Source: Bog-756 sp963829235
GTDB lineage: Bacteria; Actinomycetota; Acidimicrobiia; Acidimicrobiales; RAAP-2
DNA length: 64,000 nt
Direction: 5' to 3'
Assembly: GCA_963829235.1 (NCBI GenBank)
Contig: CAWHIF010000003.1
Coordinates: 310,001-374,000 of the forward strand
Positions 1 through 9,476 of the stretch are shown here, piece after piece (position 1 is the first letter of the stretch; each line of letters starts with the position of its first letter). The notes beneath the pieces are model-generated. The model did not search any database. It was not told where the DNA came from and saw only the letters and a list, made by a program, of their open reading frames with translations. A program made the translations under genes and the position numbers.

Positions 1-1564
1 GACCAGGTGATCACGTACGGCTTCGTGCTGTTCGTCGTCCTCGCCGGGACGCTCATCCTCCGGTTCACCCGGGTCGGGCTCTACGTCCGGGCCAGCGTCG
101 ATTCGGAGGCGATGACCTCGCTGTCGGGAACGAACCCGGGGCGGGTCGCCGTCGGCGTGTGGGCGGTGAGCACCATGTTGGCCGGCCTGGCCGGCATCCT
201 CGTGGCCCCGACCAACGGCCTCACACCGGTGGGCATGGCCACCCTGATGGCGGCCGCCTTCGCCGCCGTCGTGGCCGCGCGGCTGCGCTCGTTGACCGGC
301 GTGGTGGCCATCTCGCTGGCCATGGGCGTGGTCACCGACGTCGTGCAGGAGTACCTGCCGCCGAGCAGCTCGTTCACCGCGGCGATCATCCCGAGCATCC
401 CGTTCGGGTTCATCCTCATCTTCCTCGTCGTCTACCTCATCCGGTCGGGCTCGGTGGCCGATGAGGCAGAACCCGGGGGTCCGCTGGACCGGGCCATCCG
501 TCCGGCCGACCGGGACACCTCGCTCGCCGGCTTCACCGGGGAGGATCCCGGGTCGAGCCGCCCGTCGACCATCCTGGCGCTGCTGCCGCTGGCCGTGGTC
601 GCCGCCGTCCCGCTGATCTTCCACGGCTCGCCCTACTGGTTGGGCCTGGTGGCCGCCGGGCTCTGCTACGCCGTGGCCTTCCTCTCCTTCACGGTGGTGA
701 CCGGAGAAGGCGGGATGCTGTGGCTCTCGCAGATCATCTTCGCCGGTGGTGGGGCGCTGGCGGCCGCGCAATTCGTCTCGGTCTGGCACGTCCCGGTTCT
801 GCTGGCCATCGTCTTCGCCGGGATCATCATGGCGGTCGTCGGCGCCATCATCGGCCTGCTCACGATCCGGCTCGGCGACCTCTATGTGGCGCTGGTCACG
901 TTGAGCTTCGGGCTTCTCGTCGAGACGCTCGTCTTCACCCTCAACCAGTTCAGCCAGGGTGGCCTGGGCGTGACCATCAATCGACCCGCAGTTCGCCGGC
1001 GGGGACCTCGCCTTCTCCTACTTCGCCCTGGTCGTGTTCCTCATCTTCGCCGCCCTCATCGTCAACCTCCGCCGGTCGACCAGCGGGTTGGCCCTCCGGG
1101 CCGTCCGGGACAGCGAGGCCGCCTCCCGGACCCTCGGCGTGAGTGTCGTCCAGGTCAAGGTCATCGTGGGCGCACTGGGCGCCTTCGTGGCCGCGGTCGG
1201 TGGTGCGTTCCTGGCCATGGACGTCGGGAGTGCCCAACCGGCCTCCTTCGAGACGTTCGCCGGCCTGGTCTGGCTGGCGGTCGTGGTCACGCTCGGGGTC
1301 CGCTCCATCGCCGGCGCAGCCATCGCCGGCCTGGCCTTCTCGCTCCTGCCCGCCGTGTTCTCGTCGTACGTACCCGTCCGCTGGGGGGAGGCCCCGGCCA
1401 TCCTGTTCGGGCTCGGGGCCATTTCGGTGGCCAAGGATCCCGACGGTGTCGTGGTCCGGACGGGGCGGCAGCTCCGCCAGCTGATCCTGATGCTTCTGCC
1501 CGCGCTCCGCCGGGCCCGTCGACCGGTCACCGCCCAGACCTCGGTGCCCGAGGTCAGGTCATGA
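1..1564 (+). CDS. Fused LivH-LivM branched-chain amino-acid-type ABC permease (5' partial, one frame break)
   Basis: Inner-membrane permease of an ABC importer of the branched-chain amino acid/amide (HAAT) family. The frame is open at base 1, so the LivH half has lost its N-terminus. About 150 residues of LivH remain, ending in a hydrophobic segment before an acidic linker (about codons 150-185). A LivM half follows with repeated membrane segments and the family-typical stretch 'GDLYVALVTLSFGLL'. At about base 985 the frame moves by +1; removing one C from 'gaccc' gives a continuous 'GVTINRPQFAGGDLAFSYFAL' region, and the second frame runs to TGA at 1562-1564. The stop overlaps the ATG of the next ATPase (ATGA), so translation is probably coupled. 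LivH-LivM fusions are known; the substrate is unknown. Confidence 0.85.
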
Positions 1565-2460
1565 CGCAGGCAGCCGGCGAACGGGACGCCACCGCCACGT
1601 CTCTCGTGCACCGGGGTCACCGTCCGCTACGGGGGGCTGCTGGCCGTCGACTCGGCCACCATCGAGGTCCCGCCCCGGGAGCTGGTCGGTCTGGTGGGGC
1701 CGAACGGGGCCGGCAAGAGCACCTTGTTCGGCGTCCTCTCCGGCCTGGTCCGCCCCTCGCACGGTGAAGTCCGGCTGGACGGGGACGATGTCACCCACGC
1801 GTCGCCACAGCTGCGGGCGGAACGCGGGCTGGCCCGCACGTTCCAACACCCCGAGATCTTCGGGGGCCTGACCGTGCGCCAGCACCTGGTCCTCGCCCAC
1901 CGGACCCGGACGGCCAAGCGCAGGATCTGGTCCGACCTCTTCACCCTCGGAAGCCTCCGATCGGCCGGACCCCGAGGAGAAGGCGGTCGTCGACGACCTG
2001 ATCGATTCGCTGGGTCTGGCCCCGATCGCCAACCGGCTCGCCGTCGGCCTCCCGCTCGGGGTCTCCCGACTGGTGGAGCTCGGTCGGGCCCTGGCCACGT
2101 CACCGACGGTCCTCCTGCTCGACGAGCCCTCGTCCGGGCTCGACTCGACGGAGACCGTCGAGTTCGAGAGCACCCTGCGACGCATCGCCGGCGACCACGG
2201 GGTGTCGGTGTTGATCGTCGAGCACGACGTCGAGCTGGTCATGCGCCTGTGCCGGACCATCTACGTGCTGGATTTCGGGGTCGTCATCGCCGGCGGGACC
2301 CCCGAGGAGATCCGGAACGACCCTCAGGTCCGGGCCGCGTACCTCGGCGAGGAGACGGTGGCGGACAGTGCCGACGACAGCGCCGACGACGGGGCACGAC
2401 TTCCAGGCTCGACGGCCGCATCGGCCACATCGGCCACGCCGGTCCACGGCCGACACCGGG
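1561..2460 (+). CDS. livG: LivG-like ABC transporter ATPase (two frame breaks)
   Basis: Cytoplasmic ATPase that would drive the upstream permease. The start is ATG 1561, overlapping the permease stop. It has a Walker A motif (GPNGAGKST, near 1697), a LivG-like 'ARTFQHPEIFGGLTV' segment, and a Walker B motif (VLLLDEPSSGLD, near 2110) followed by the H-loop region 'SVLIVEHDVELV'. The Q-loop and the 'VSRLVELGRALA' signature region lie either side of a break. Two +1 breaks were resolved, at about 1600 (an extra T before 'ctctcgtgc') and about 1968 (an extra G in 'gccgga'). Removing them gives one reading frame. The C-terminal boundary with LivF is unclear because the frames at 2400-2480 do not join cleanly. 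Confidence 0.85.
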
Positions 2461-3197
2461 TGAGCCAGCACCCCCTGCCCTCGAGGTCGACAACCTCTGC
2501 GTCAACTACGGGCAGGCCGTCGCCGTGTCGGATGCGTCCTTCCGGATCCAGCGTGGACATGCATTGGCCATCCTCGGTCCCAACGGTGCCGGCAAGAGCA
2601 GCTTGGCCCGGGCCATCTCGGGGCTGGTCCCGTGCTCGTCGGGGAGCGTGAAGCTCAACGGCACCGAGATCTCGTCCGACGCGCCCGTACCGCATCCGCC
2701 GGGCCGCCGGCGTGATCCATCTGCCCGAGGGCCGGGGGATCTTCCGGAGGCTCTCGGTGATCGAGAACCTGCAGATGGCGACGGTCACGCTGCGCGGGCG
2801 ACAGGCCCGACGCGAGGCCATCGAGCGGGCCTTCGAGTTCTTTCCCAACCTTGCCGCCCGGCGCCGGCAGGTCTCGGGGAGCCTCTCCGGAGGCGAGCAG
2901 CAGATGCTCTCGCTGGCCCGCGCCCTCATCACCTCTCCCACCTTGCTCATCGCCGATGAGCTCTCCCTCGGTCTCGCCCCCCTCCTCGTCGACTCGGTGT
3001 TCGAGGGCCTCGGCCGGGCGCGGGAGGCGGGGGTGACGGTGCTCATCATCGAGCAGTACGTGCACCGGGCCCTGCAGTTCGCCGACGAGTGCCTCGTCCT
3101 GCAACGCGGCGCGGTGGCCTGGCAGGGCGAGGCCGGCGGGATGGGAGAAGACCTGCTCAGACACTATCTAGGGGAATCGATGACGGCGGTTCCGTGA
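2460..3197 (+). CDS. livF: LivF-like ABC transporter ATPase (frame break)
   Basis: Second ATPase of the importer. 'LEVDNLCVNYGQAVAVSDAS' opens the nucleotide-binding fold. Walker A is GPNGAGKSS near 2578. A LivF-type 'GVIHLPEGRGIFRRLSVIEN' region follows, then the signature 'LSGGEQQMLSLARAL' and Walker B 'LLIADELSLGLAP'. The Walker B glutamate is intact (DE). A +1 break at about 2682 separates the Walker A part from the rest; after correction the sequence reads 'PYRIRRAAGVIHLPEG'. GTG 2460 is the likeliest start region but is not in frame as assembled, so the N-terminal dozen residues are uncertain. The stop is TGA 3195-3197. Confidence 0.82.
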
Positions 3198-3325
3198 AAG
3201 GAGTTGAAGTGCACCCACCCGGATAAGCCGGGTCCCCCGGATCCCTCCGGCGCCTGCCGGCAGCGAATCCGGAAACAGGTTCGTCAACCAACATGCCAGT
3301 CAATTCACGATCAGGAAGAGAGATC

Positions 3326-4570
3326 ATGCCCCTACGAAACAAGAAGTTCCTCGCAGCCGGACTGACGTGCCTTGTCCTGCTGATATCGGCTGGTTGCAGT
3401 AGCAACAGCAGCACGGGGACGACGACCACCACCGGATCCGGAGGTGGGACCAAGACGTTCACCATCGGCCTGCTCACGGACGCAACCGGGCCTGCGGCCT
3501 CCGAAGCGGCCACGTCGGTGCAGGGTGTCAAAGCGGCAGTCGGGGTGGCCGCCAGCATGGGGTACAAGATCAAGTACATCGTGGCCGACACGGGCACCAA
3601 TCCGACGCAGGCGCTGTCCGGGGCCCAGCAGCTGGTGGAGCAGGACCACGTCTTCGCCGTGATCGGGGTCTCCGCCCTGCTCTTCGAGGCCGCACCCTTC
3701 CTCACCACCAACGGCATCCCTGTCGTCGGGGGTGCGTTCGACTCGTCCGAATGGCTGCTGCCCAAGAGCTACAACATGTTCTCGGTCATCGGCAACCAGG
3801 ACTTCACCAAGGTGTACACCACGACCGGCCTGTTCCTGAAGAGCCAAGGGGTCACCAACCTCGGATCCATCGGCTACTCGGTGTCCCCGAGCTCGGCAGC
3901 GGCGGCCAGAGCCGCGTCCGTCTCGGCCGGGGCGCAAGGCATCAAGACCGGATACCTCAACGACAGCTTCCCGTTCGGCAGCACCAACGTGGCCCCGGTG
4001 GCCTTGGCCATGAAGAGCGCCGGGATCAACGCACTCGTCGCCCAGACCGAGCCGAGCACGGTGTTCGCCCTGGCCTCCGCCCTCGACCAGCAGGGCGTGA
4101 AGCTCAAGGCGACGCTGCTTGCCACCGGTGGCGGCGGTGACCTCATCGCCGCGGGCCCGGCCGCCATCCAGGCGGCGCAGGGGGACGACTTCCTGTCCGA
4201 CTTCGAGCCACCCGAGATGCACACTGCGGCCACCCAGGCCCTGCAGAACGCGTTGGCCAAGTACGCCGACGTGCACACCGATCCGACCTTCGCCGAGTAC
4301 ATCGGCTACCTGTCGGTGCTCGGCCTCGTCCAGGGACTCCAGGGCGCGGGAGCCAACCCGACGCAGGCCTCGACCATCAAGGCCCTGTCCCACATCACGG
4401 ACTACGACGCCGAAGGCCTGTGGGGCGGCCACCAGACGGTCGACTGGAGCGTCCGGCCCCAGGGGCCGAAGGAGTGCTTCTGGATCACCAAGCTCAAGGG
4501 CCAGACGTTCAACCTCATCTCCGGATCGGATCCGGTGTGCGGCATGGTGATCCCGGGCAAGCGCGTCTGA
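3326..4570 (+). CDS. LivK-like ABC transporter substrate-binding lipoprotein
   Basis: Extracytoplasmic solute-binding lipoprotein of the importer encoded just upstream (periplasmic-binding fold type I, Leu/Ile/Val family). ATG 3326 follows 'ggaagagag' and begins a lipoprotein signal: a basic start, a hydrophobic core 'FLAAGLTCLVLLISAGC' with a clear lipobox, then a Ser/Thr/Gly linker. An upstream in-frame ATG at 3293 would add 11 residues before the signal and is less likely. The mature part has 'FTIGLLTDATGPAA', typical of the family N-terminus, and 'GTNPTQALSGAQQLVEQD'. The gene is intact, about 414 residues. A strong hairpin follows the stop. The ligand may be an amide, amino acid or aromatic compound and cannot be told from sequence. 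Confidence 0.88.
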   Translation: MPLRNKKFLAAGLTCLVLLISAGCSSNSSTGTTTTTGSGGGTKTFTIGLLTDATGPAASEAATSVQGVKAAVGVAASMGYKIKYIVADTGTNPTQALSGAQQLVEQDHVFAVIGVSALLFEAAPFLTTNGIPVVGGAFDSSEWLLPKSYNMFSVIGNQDFTKVYTTTGLFLKSQGVTNLGSIGYSVSPSSAAAARAASVSAGAQGIKTGYLNDSFPFGSTNVAPVALAMKSAGINALVAQTEPSTVFALASALDQQGVKLKATLLATGGGGDLIAAGPAAIQAAQGDDFLSDFEPPEMHTAATQALQNALAKYADVHTDPTFAEYIGYLSVLGLVQGLQGAGANPTQASTIKALSHITDYDAEGLWGGHQTVDWSVRPQGPKECFWITKLKGQTFNLISGSDPVCGMVIPGKRV

Positions 4571-5345
4571 CACGGTGACTGCCGGGCCGTCGGTCGAACG
4601 AGACCGGCGGCCCGGTGGCCCGCGGCACGGTTGGGCGATCCGAGCACCGGATATCGGCGGGGGCGCCGATCGCGGGAGTGCGCACCTCGATGCCGGCGAC
4701 GGCGCGCTCGGGCCGGATTCGGGCGGACGGTGTACGGGGTCGCTCGATCGCCTCGATCAGAAGATCGCGGCCGAGTCCCTGTCCCTGGTGGTCGTCCGCT
4801 ATCGCGAAACGGGCCAGAAGAACCATCCCGATCTCGTACCGCGGCAATCCACGCCCATAGCGTGCCGGCAACGCCTCCCGGCGAACTCCACCCATCGTAA
4901 GTGCGTAGTAGCCGATGACGCGGTCCCCGTCATCGAGCAGCACAAACGTCCGCGAAAGGTCCCGTCGTTGGTTGTCGAGGGCATGGTCGCGCAGCCAATC
5001 GTCGAGGGATTTCACCCCGCAAGTGAAGGCGCCAAGGTGATGCTGCTCCCCGAGGCGCTCCACGCGCACCTCGTCGACTCGCTTCAGTCGACGCGCCCGA
5101 CGGGCCTGGGTGACGAGCTCCTTCGGAGGGCGGACCGGACCGTCGAGCGCCTTGATGAACCGCTCGTGGTCGTCCTCGGCGAGTCGGACAGTTCGGTGTT
5201 CATCGACGATTGTGGCGGCGTCTGCGACCGCCCGATCGAGAAGGAACTCCGACACTGAGACGCCCAAGAGGCCGGCGGCCTCCGTCAAAAGGTCATCGTC
5301 GTCCGCTGAGATCCGAACTTCTCGCCGCTTGTCTTTTCCTGTCAT
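4515..5345 (-). CDS. DUF1778 antitoxin-GNAT toxin-like fusion, degenerate C-terminus
   Basis: Residues 1-91 resemble DUF1778/TacA-type ribbon-helix-helix antitoxins ('REVRISADDDDLLTEAAGLL', then a toxin-neutralising-like tail). Residues 92-200 resemble TacT-type GNAT toxins ('HHLGAFTCGVKSLDDWLRDH', 'VIGYYAL', and the acetyl-CoA site 'DDHQGQGLGRDLL'). These are normally two overlapping genes; here they share one frame. The start ATG 5345 sits 5 bases after AGGAGG (5351-5356). After residue 200 the family's last strands, including the expected 'FY..FGF', are missing. The frame instead runs through a hairpin and into the antisense of the binding-protein gene. The real end is probably near 4740. 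It may be a natural fusion, an antitoxin stop lost to a sequence error, or a decaying module. Confidence 0.7.
   Translation of the reverse strand: MTGKDKRREVRISADDDDLLTEAAGLLGVSVSEFLLDRAVADAATIVDEHRTVRLAEDDHERFIKALDGPVRPPKELVTQARRARRLKRVDEVRVERLGEQHHLGAFTCGVKSLDDWLRDHALDNQRRDLSRTFVLLDDGDRVIGYYALTMGGVRREALPARYGRGLPRYEIGMVLLARFAIADDHQGQGLGRDLLIEAIERPRTPSARIRPERAVAGIEVRTPAIGAPADIRCSDRPTVPRATGPPVSFDRRPGSHRVRRACPGSPCRTPDPIRR
4582..4615. terminator. GC-rich hairpin after the importer operon
   Basis: A 14-bp stem (one mismatch), 4582-4595 with 4602-4615, closes a six-base loop GAACGA just after the stop of the binding-protein gene. There is no T-run, as is common for actinobacterial hairpin terminators. 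It lies inside the open tail of the opposite-strand GNAT frame, which supports the view that this tail is not real coding sequence. Confidence 0.6.
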
Positions 5346-5448
5346 GATCGCCTCCTGTACGTACAAATGTGCGTTCGTTGATGGCTGAGGTCAATCGCCT
5401 CGGATCGATGACCGCCGGGACACCTCCGGAAGTGGCGAACAGGTCAGG

Positions 5449-6114
5449 TCAGGGTCGGCGCTCGAGCGCGGCCAGCTCCTGTTGCAACCCGCGCCACACC
5501 CGGCGCTTGGTGGTGGCGAACGCGCCCCTCGGCAGTTCGGCCAGCGTCGTCGCCAACGAGCAGGCTCTGGTCAACGGATCGTCGGCCAGCTCATCGAGGT
5601 ACCCCATGTCCACGGCCCGCTCCGGCGGGACGACCTCCGCGAACATGGTGGCCGCGGTGAGGAACCTCCGGTTCAGACGGTGGGCGGCCATGGCCACGGC
5701 GAAGGAGGGCAGCGACATCCCGATGGCCACCTCGTTGAGGCCCAACCGGTAGGGCCCGATCCGCCCGATGCGGTAGTCCGTGCTCAACAGGAGCAGGGCT
5801 CCCCCGGCCAGGGCGTGCCCGGTGCATGACGCCACGATGGGCACCGGCGCCTCGACCAGCTCCCGGTAGAGGACGGCGCCGGCGGAGAACAGGGCTGCGG
5901 CGAGGTCCTTGTCCCCGCTGTTCATGACGGAGAGGTCGAAACCGGCCGAGAAGCAGCCGTCCCTCCCCGAGATGACAAGGGGTTGGCCCCGTCCGGAGGC
6001 GGTGGCGATCGCCGCCCTCATCCCGTCGATGAGCTCGAACGAGAGGACGTTCACCTTCCCGTCGTCGATGGTGGCCACGAGGAAGCCGTCGGCGTCCGCC
6101 AGGTCGACGCTCAC
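5449..6114 (-). CDS. Crotonase-fold enoyl-CoA hydratase/isomerase family protein
   Basis: About 221 residues, short for a crotonase. It has the oxyanion-hole segment 'GRDGCFSAGFDLSVM', the second glycine-rich turn 'GHALAGGALLLLSTD', and the active-site strand 'LGLNEVAIGM'. Of the two glutamates of classical hydratases, the first position (after the glycine-rich turn) is Leu and the second (NEV) is kept. Isomerase, hydrolase or other crotonase chemistry is therefore as likely as hydration. GTG 6114 is preferred because the upstream extension is low-complexity, basic and unlike the family. It is the last gene of a minus-strand run with the MDR and acyl-CoA dehydrogenase upstream. Confidence 0.82.
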   Translation of the reverse strand: MSVDLADADGFLVATIDDGKVNVLSFELIDGMRAAIATASGRGQPLVISGRDGCFSAGFDLSVMNSGDKDLAAALFSAGAVLYRELVEAPVPIVASCTGHALAGGALLLLSTDYRIGRIGPYRLGLNEVAIGMSLPSFAVAMAAHRLNRRFLTAATMFAEVVPPERAVDMGYLDELADDPLTRACSLATTLAELPRGAFATTKRRVWRGLQQELAALERRP

Positions 6115-6283
6115 GCTTCGACCGCGCTCACTCGGTGACCGCTGCCCGCTGGCGGACCAAGAGTGCGTGTGGGATCGATGGGCACGTGATTGGCTTCCCG
6201 TCTCGGGCGGTCGTACGGGCGCCAAGCGTAGCCAGGACGCTCCGCACCCCGCCGCCGGACTCCGCCTGCGCCGACGAGGATCC

Positions 6284-7261
6284 TCATCGGGTGGGATCCA
6301 CGAGCACCTTGCCCATGGCCCGGCGCTCGGCCAGATCGGCCAGGGCCCGCCCCGTCTGGTCCAGGGGGTAGACGGCCGAGATGTGGGGAGCGGCCCGGCC
6401 GGAGCCGGCCAGCTCGTCCAGTTCGGCCAGGTCGCGCCGGCGATCCTCGGCCTGGTTGCGGGCGAAGCCCTCCATGGTGAACCCGGTCACCACCACACCC
6501 TTCAGCAGCACCAGGTTGAGCGGGATGCTCGGGATCTCGCCCGACGCGAACCCCACGGTGACGAAGCGGCCGCCCCACCGCATGGCCCGGAGGGCCAGCT
6601 CGGCGTTGGGACCGCCCACCGGGTCCACCACCACGTGGGCGCCGCCGCCGGTGATCTCCTTGACCCTCGCCTTGAGGTCCTCGGTGGCGTAGTCGACCCC
6701 GACCTCGGCCCCGAGCTCGAGGCACAGGGCCAGCTTTTCGGCTGACGACGCCGCGGCCAGCACGCGGGCCCCGAGCACGGCCCCGAGCCCGACGGCGGCC
6801 AGTCCCACTCCCCCGGCGGCCCCGAGCACGACGACCCACTCCCCGGGCTGGACCCGGGCCACGCTCCGCAGCGCGTGGTACGCGGTCTGATGGGCCACCC
6901 CGGAGGCCGCCGCGGTGGCCAGGTCGACGGCCGGGTCGACCGGCCGGAGCGATTGGGCCGCCACCGCGATCTGCTCGGCGAAGGCCCCGAACAACGCCGA
7001 CCCCATCACCCTGTCGCCCACGGTCCAGCTGTCGACCCCGGCACCGACCGAGCGTACGGTTCCGGCGAACTCGCTTCCCACCGTGAACGGGAGCGGGATG
7101 GTGATCTGGTAGCGGTCGGCCACCACCAGCACGTCGGGGAAGTTGACGGCGGCCGCGGCCACGTCCACCACCACCTGACCATCGGAGGGGACGGGGTCGT
7201 CGACGTCCTCGATCACCACCGAGGAAGGCGGACCGTAACGGAGACACCTGGCCGCGCGCAC
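6284..7261 (-). CDS. Zinc-independent MDR family NADPH:quinone reductase-like oxidoreductase
   Basis: Intact 325-residue medium-chain reductase. The N-terminal catalytic fold includes 'AAAVNFPDVLVVADRYQ' and 'GSEFAGTVRSVGAGV'. The Rossmann motif is 'VLGAAGGVGLAAVGLGAVLG'. No catalytic or structural zinc cysteine cluster is visible, which fits the quinone-oxidoreductase/enoyl-reductase subgroup. Members reduce quinones, enals or enoyl thioesters with NADPH. It lies 10 bases after the upstream acyl-CoA dehydrogenase stop and is followed by a crotonase, so a role in the same acyl-CoA pathway is plausible. Confidence 0.88.
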   Translation of the reverse strand: MRAARCLRYGPPSSVVIEDVDDPVPSDGQVVVDVAAAAVNFPDVLVVADRYQITIPLPFTVGSEFAGTVRSVGAGVDSWTVGDRVMGSALFGAFAEQIAVAAQSLRPVDPAVDLATAAASGVAHQTAYHALRSVARVQPGEWVVVLGAAGGVGLAAVGLGAVLGARVLAAASSAEKLALCLELGAEVGVDYATEDLKARVKEITGGGAHVVVDPVGGPNAELALRAMRWGGRFVTVGFASGEIPSIPLNLVLLKGVVVTGFTMEGFARNQAEDRRRDLAELDELAGSGRAAPHISAVYPLDQTGRALADLAERRAMGKVLVDPTR

Positions 7262-7271
7262 CGATCCGGCC

Positions 7272-8573
7272 TCAGGAGTTGCCCACGACGTGCTCGATCA
7301 TGGCCGCCAGCTTCTGGCGCGCCTCGGCCCGCTTGGCCGGCAGGTGGGCGGTGGGCCAGAGCCCCGGGGACGGCTCGTACCCCTTCAGGACCTCGCGGGC
7401 CACGGTGACCTTGTGCACCTCGGTGGGCCCGTCGACCACGCTCATGATGGGCGCCATCATCCACATGCCGCCGAAGGGCATCTCGTTGGACACGCCCAGG
7501 GCGCCGTGGGCGTGCATCGAACGCCAGACGGCGTCGTGGACCACCTTCGGGGTCAGCGCCTTGATGGCGGCGATGTTCTTGCGGGTCCGGCGGTAGTCGC
7601 CCAGCTGGTCGATCTCCCATGCCGTGTAGAGCACGAGGAGGCGGAACTGGGCCAGCTCCGCGTAGGAGTCGGCGATGTCTCCCTGGATGAACTGCTTGCG
7701 GGCCAGCAGGCTCCCCTGGGTCTCACGGCTCAACACCCGCTCGCAGAGCAGGTCGAGGGCCCGCTGGCAGGTGGCCACCGTCCGCATGGCATGGTGGACA
7801 CGCCCGCCGCCGAGCCGGGTCTGGGCGATGACGAAGGCCTGGCCCTCGCCACCGAGGAGGCTGTCGGCCGGGACCCGCACGTCCTCGTAGTGGATGAGGG
7901 CGTGCATGGCCTGGTCCTCTGACTCCCCGGCCAGACCGACATGGCGCTCCATGATGACCCCGGGGGTGTCCGTCGGGACGAGGAACATCGAGGCACCCTG
8001 ATAGATGCTCACGTCGGGATCGGTGATGGCCATCACGATCAGGAACGAGGCGGTCCGGGCGTTGGAGGAGAAGAACTTCCATCCGTTGATCACCCATTCG
8101 TCCCCGTCCTTGACGGCCTGGGTGGTGAACTGCTGGGGATCGGATCCGGCCTGGGGCTCGGTCATCGAGTAGCACGAGAAGCACTCGCCGTTGAGCAACG
8201 GCTGGAGGTACTTCTCCTTCTGGGCCTCGGTGCCGTAGTGGGCGATGATCTCGGCGTTGCCGGTGTCGGGGGCCTGGGTGCCGAACACGATGGGGGCCCA
8301 GCTCGACACCCCGAGGATCTCGTTGAGCAGGGCCAGCTTGACCTGGCCGTAGCCCTTGCCGCCCAGTTCGGGGCCGAGGTGGGCGGCCCACAGCTCGTGG
8401 TCCCGGACCTCTTGTTTCATCGGGTCCACGATCGGTCGCAGCTCGTCGTCCAACGGGTGGAACTGCCGGTGGGGGTAGAGGATGTCGAGGGGCTCGACCT
8501 TGTCCTCGACGAACTGGCGGGCCCAGTCGAGCTTCAGTTGAAACTCCGGTTCGGTGCAGAAATCCCAAGCCAT
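7272..8573 (-). CDS. Acyl-CoA dehydrogenase
   Basis: FAD-dependent acyl-CoA dehydrogenase, intact at 433 residues (slightly long for the family). Visible family features are the flavin/substrate segment 'CYSMTEPQAGSDPQQF', the strand 'WVINGWKFFSSNA', and the C-terminal helical domain with 'TEVHKVTVAREVLKG', where the Glu of 'PTEVHK' occupies the usual catalytic-base region. ATG 8573 is preceded by an AAAGGA site. The length and sequence resemble the bacterial FadE group acting on longer or branched acyl-CoAs. It is the first gene of the run continuing into the MDR and crotonase, and a TetR gene in the same direction lies 45 bases upstream, so local repression is likely. Confidence 0.92.
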   Translation of the reverse strand: MAWDFCTEPEFQLKLDWARQFVEDKVEPLDILYPHRQFHPLDDELRPIVDPMKQEVRDHELWAAHLGPELGGKGYGQVKLALLNEILGVSSWAPIVFGTQAPDTGNAEIIAHYGTEAQKEKYLQPLLNGECFSCYSMTEPQAGSDPQQFTTQAVKDGDEWVINGWKFFSSNARTASFLIVMAITDPDVSIYQGASMFLVPTDTPGVIMERHVGLAGESEDQAMHALIHYEDVRVPADSLLGGEGQAFVIAQTRLGGGRVHHAMRTVATCQRALDLLCERVLSRETQGSLLARKQFIQGDIADSYAELAQFRLLVLYTAWEIDQLGDYRRTRKNIAAIKALTPKVVHDAVWRSMHAHGALGVSNEMPFGGMWMMAPIMSVVDGPTEVHKVTVAREVLKGYEPSPGLWPTAHLPAKRAEARQKLAAMIEHVVGNS

Positions 8574-8618
8574 GGCGGGGTCCTTTCTATGGGCGATCTG
8601 GTACGGGTCTACGGGCGA

Positions 8619-9350
8619 TCAGGAAGGTGCGGCCGAGGGAAGGGAGCCGGCGGGGTCACGGGCGCCATCGGACCGGCCGACCTCGAGCCCGGCGAAGAAA
8701 CGCTCGTTGCACCGGCTGATCTCGCCGCGGGCCACGGCCGGGTCCTCGGCGTGGGCCACGTACATGGCCGACCCCACGCCGAGCGCGGAGAGGAGATGGG
8801 CCAAGGGCTTCACCGGCTGGGGATCGAGGGTGCCCTCCTCGATGGCGTCGGCCACGTACTCCATGATCTTTCTGGTGGGTCCGTCGCTCCGCTCCGACAG
8901 GTGGTCCCAGCCGAGGACGGCCGGGCCGTCGACCAGGACGATCTGCCGGTAGGCCGGATTGGAGGAGGCGGCATCGAGGTAGATCTCGCTGTTGGCCCGG
9001 AACAGTGACCAGGCGTCGGGCGGGCGGTCACCCGAACGCCGCCGCAGGAGTCGACCAACCTCGTCGGCCACCTCCTCGTACACCGCCCGGAACAGGTCCT
9101 CCTTGTCCCGGAAGTGGTGGTAGAGGGCCCCCCTGGTCAGACCGGCCCGCTGCACGATCTCCTCGGTCCGGGTGGCCTGGAAGCCGTCGGTGGCAAAGAC
9201 CTCCCGCGCCGCGTCGAGGAGGGCCCGCCGGGTGTCCTGGACGTGGGCGGCCCGCAGGCTGAGGGCCTGGGTGCCCCGGTCGGCGGCCCCGGTGTGGGGT
9301 TCATTCGATATGTATCCAACATACACATTGTTTGGCGAGCCGACCACCAC
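8619..9350 (-). CDS. TetR family transcriptional regulator
   Basis: N-terminal TetR DNA-binding domain: 'RRALLDAAREVFATDGFQAT', then the recognition helix-turn-helix 'EEIVQRAGLTRGALYHHFRDKEDLF'. The ligand-binding half is divergent, as usual. It sits directly upstream of and co-directional with the acyl-CoA dehydrogenase cluster, so it probably controls these genes and itself, with an acyl-CoA-like effector. The open frame begins at GTG 9350, but a palindromic site at 9312-9326 falls inside the first codons, so the real start may be further in. No better in-frame start with an obvious ribosome site was found. Confidence 0.88.
   Translation of the reverse strand: MVVGSPNNVYVGYISNEPHTGAADRGTQALSLRAAHVQDTRRALLDAAREVFATDGFQATRTEEIVQRAGLTRGALYHHFRDKEDLFRAVYEEVADEVGRLLRRRSGDRPPDAWSLFRANSEIYLDAASSNPAYRQIVLVDGPAVLGWDHLSERSDGPTRKIMEYVADAIEEGTLDPQPVKPLAHLLSALGVGSAMYVAHAEDPAVARGEISRCNERFFAGLEVGRSDGARDPAGSLPSAAPS
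9312..9326. promoter_or_regulatory. Candidate TetR operator (TGTAT-n5-ATACA)
   Basis: A 5-bp perfect inverted repeat, TGTAT and ATACA, spaced by CCAAC lies at the 5' end of the TetR gene in an AT-rich patch within otherwise GC-rich DNA. Autoregulatory TetR operators are often found in this position. The assignment rests on symmetry and location only. Confidence 0.35.
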
Positions 9351-9476
9351 GGCTCCTTCGAATCGACAGCATGGGTACGCACTGGGCCCTGGGCCCTGGG
9401 ACCGGGCCGTGGGTCATGGGAGCTGCCTCAAGCTCAAGTTCTTGCCGGACGCGCGCCGATCAATGCTCGGTGAGCG

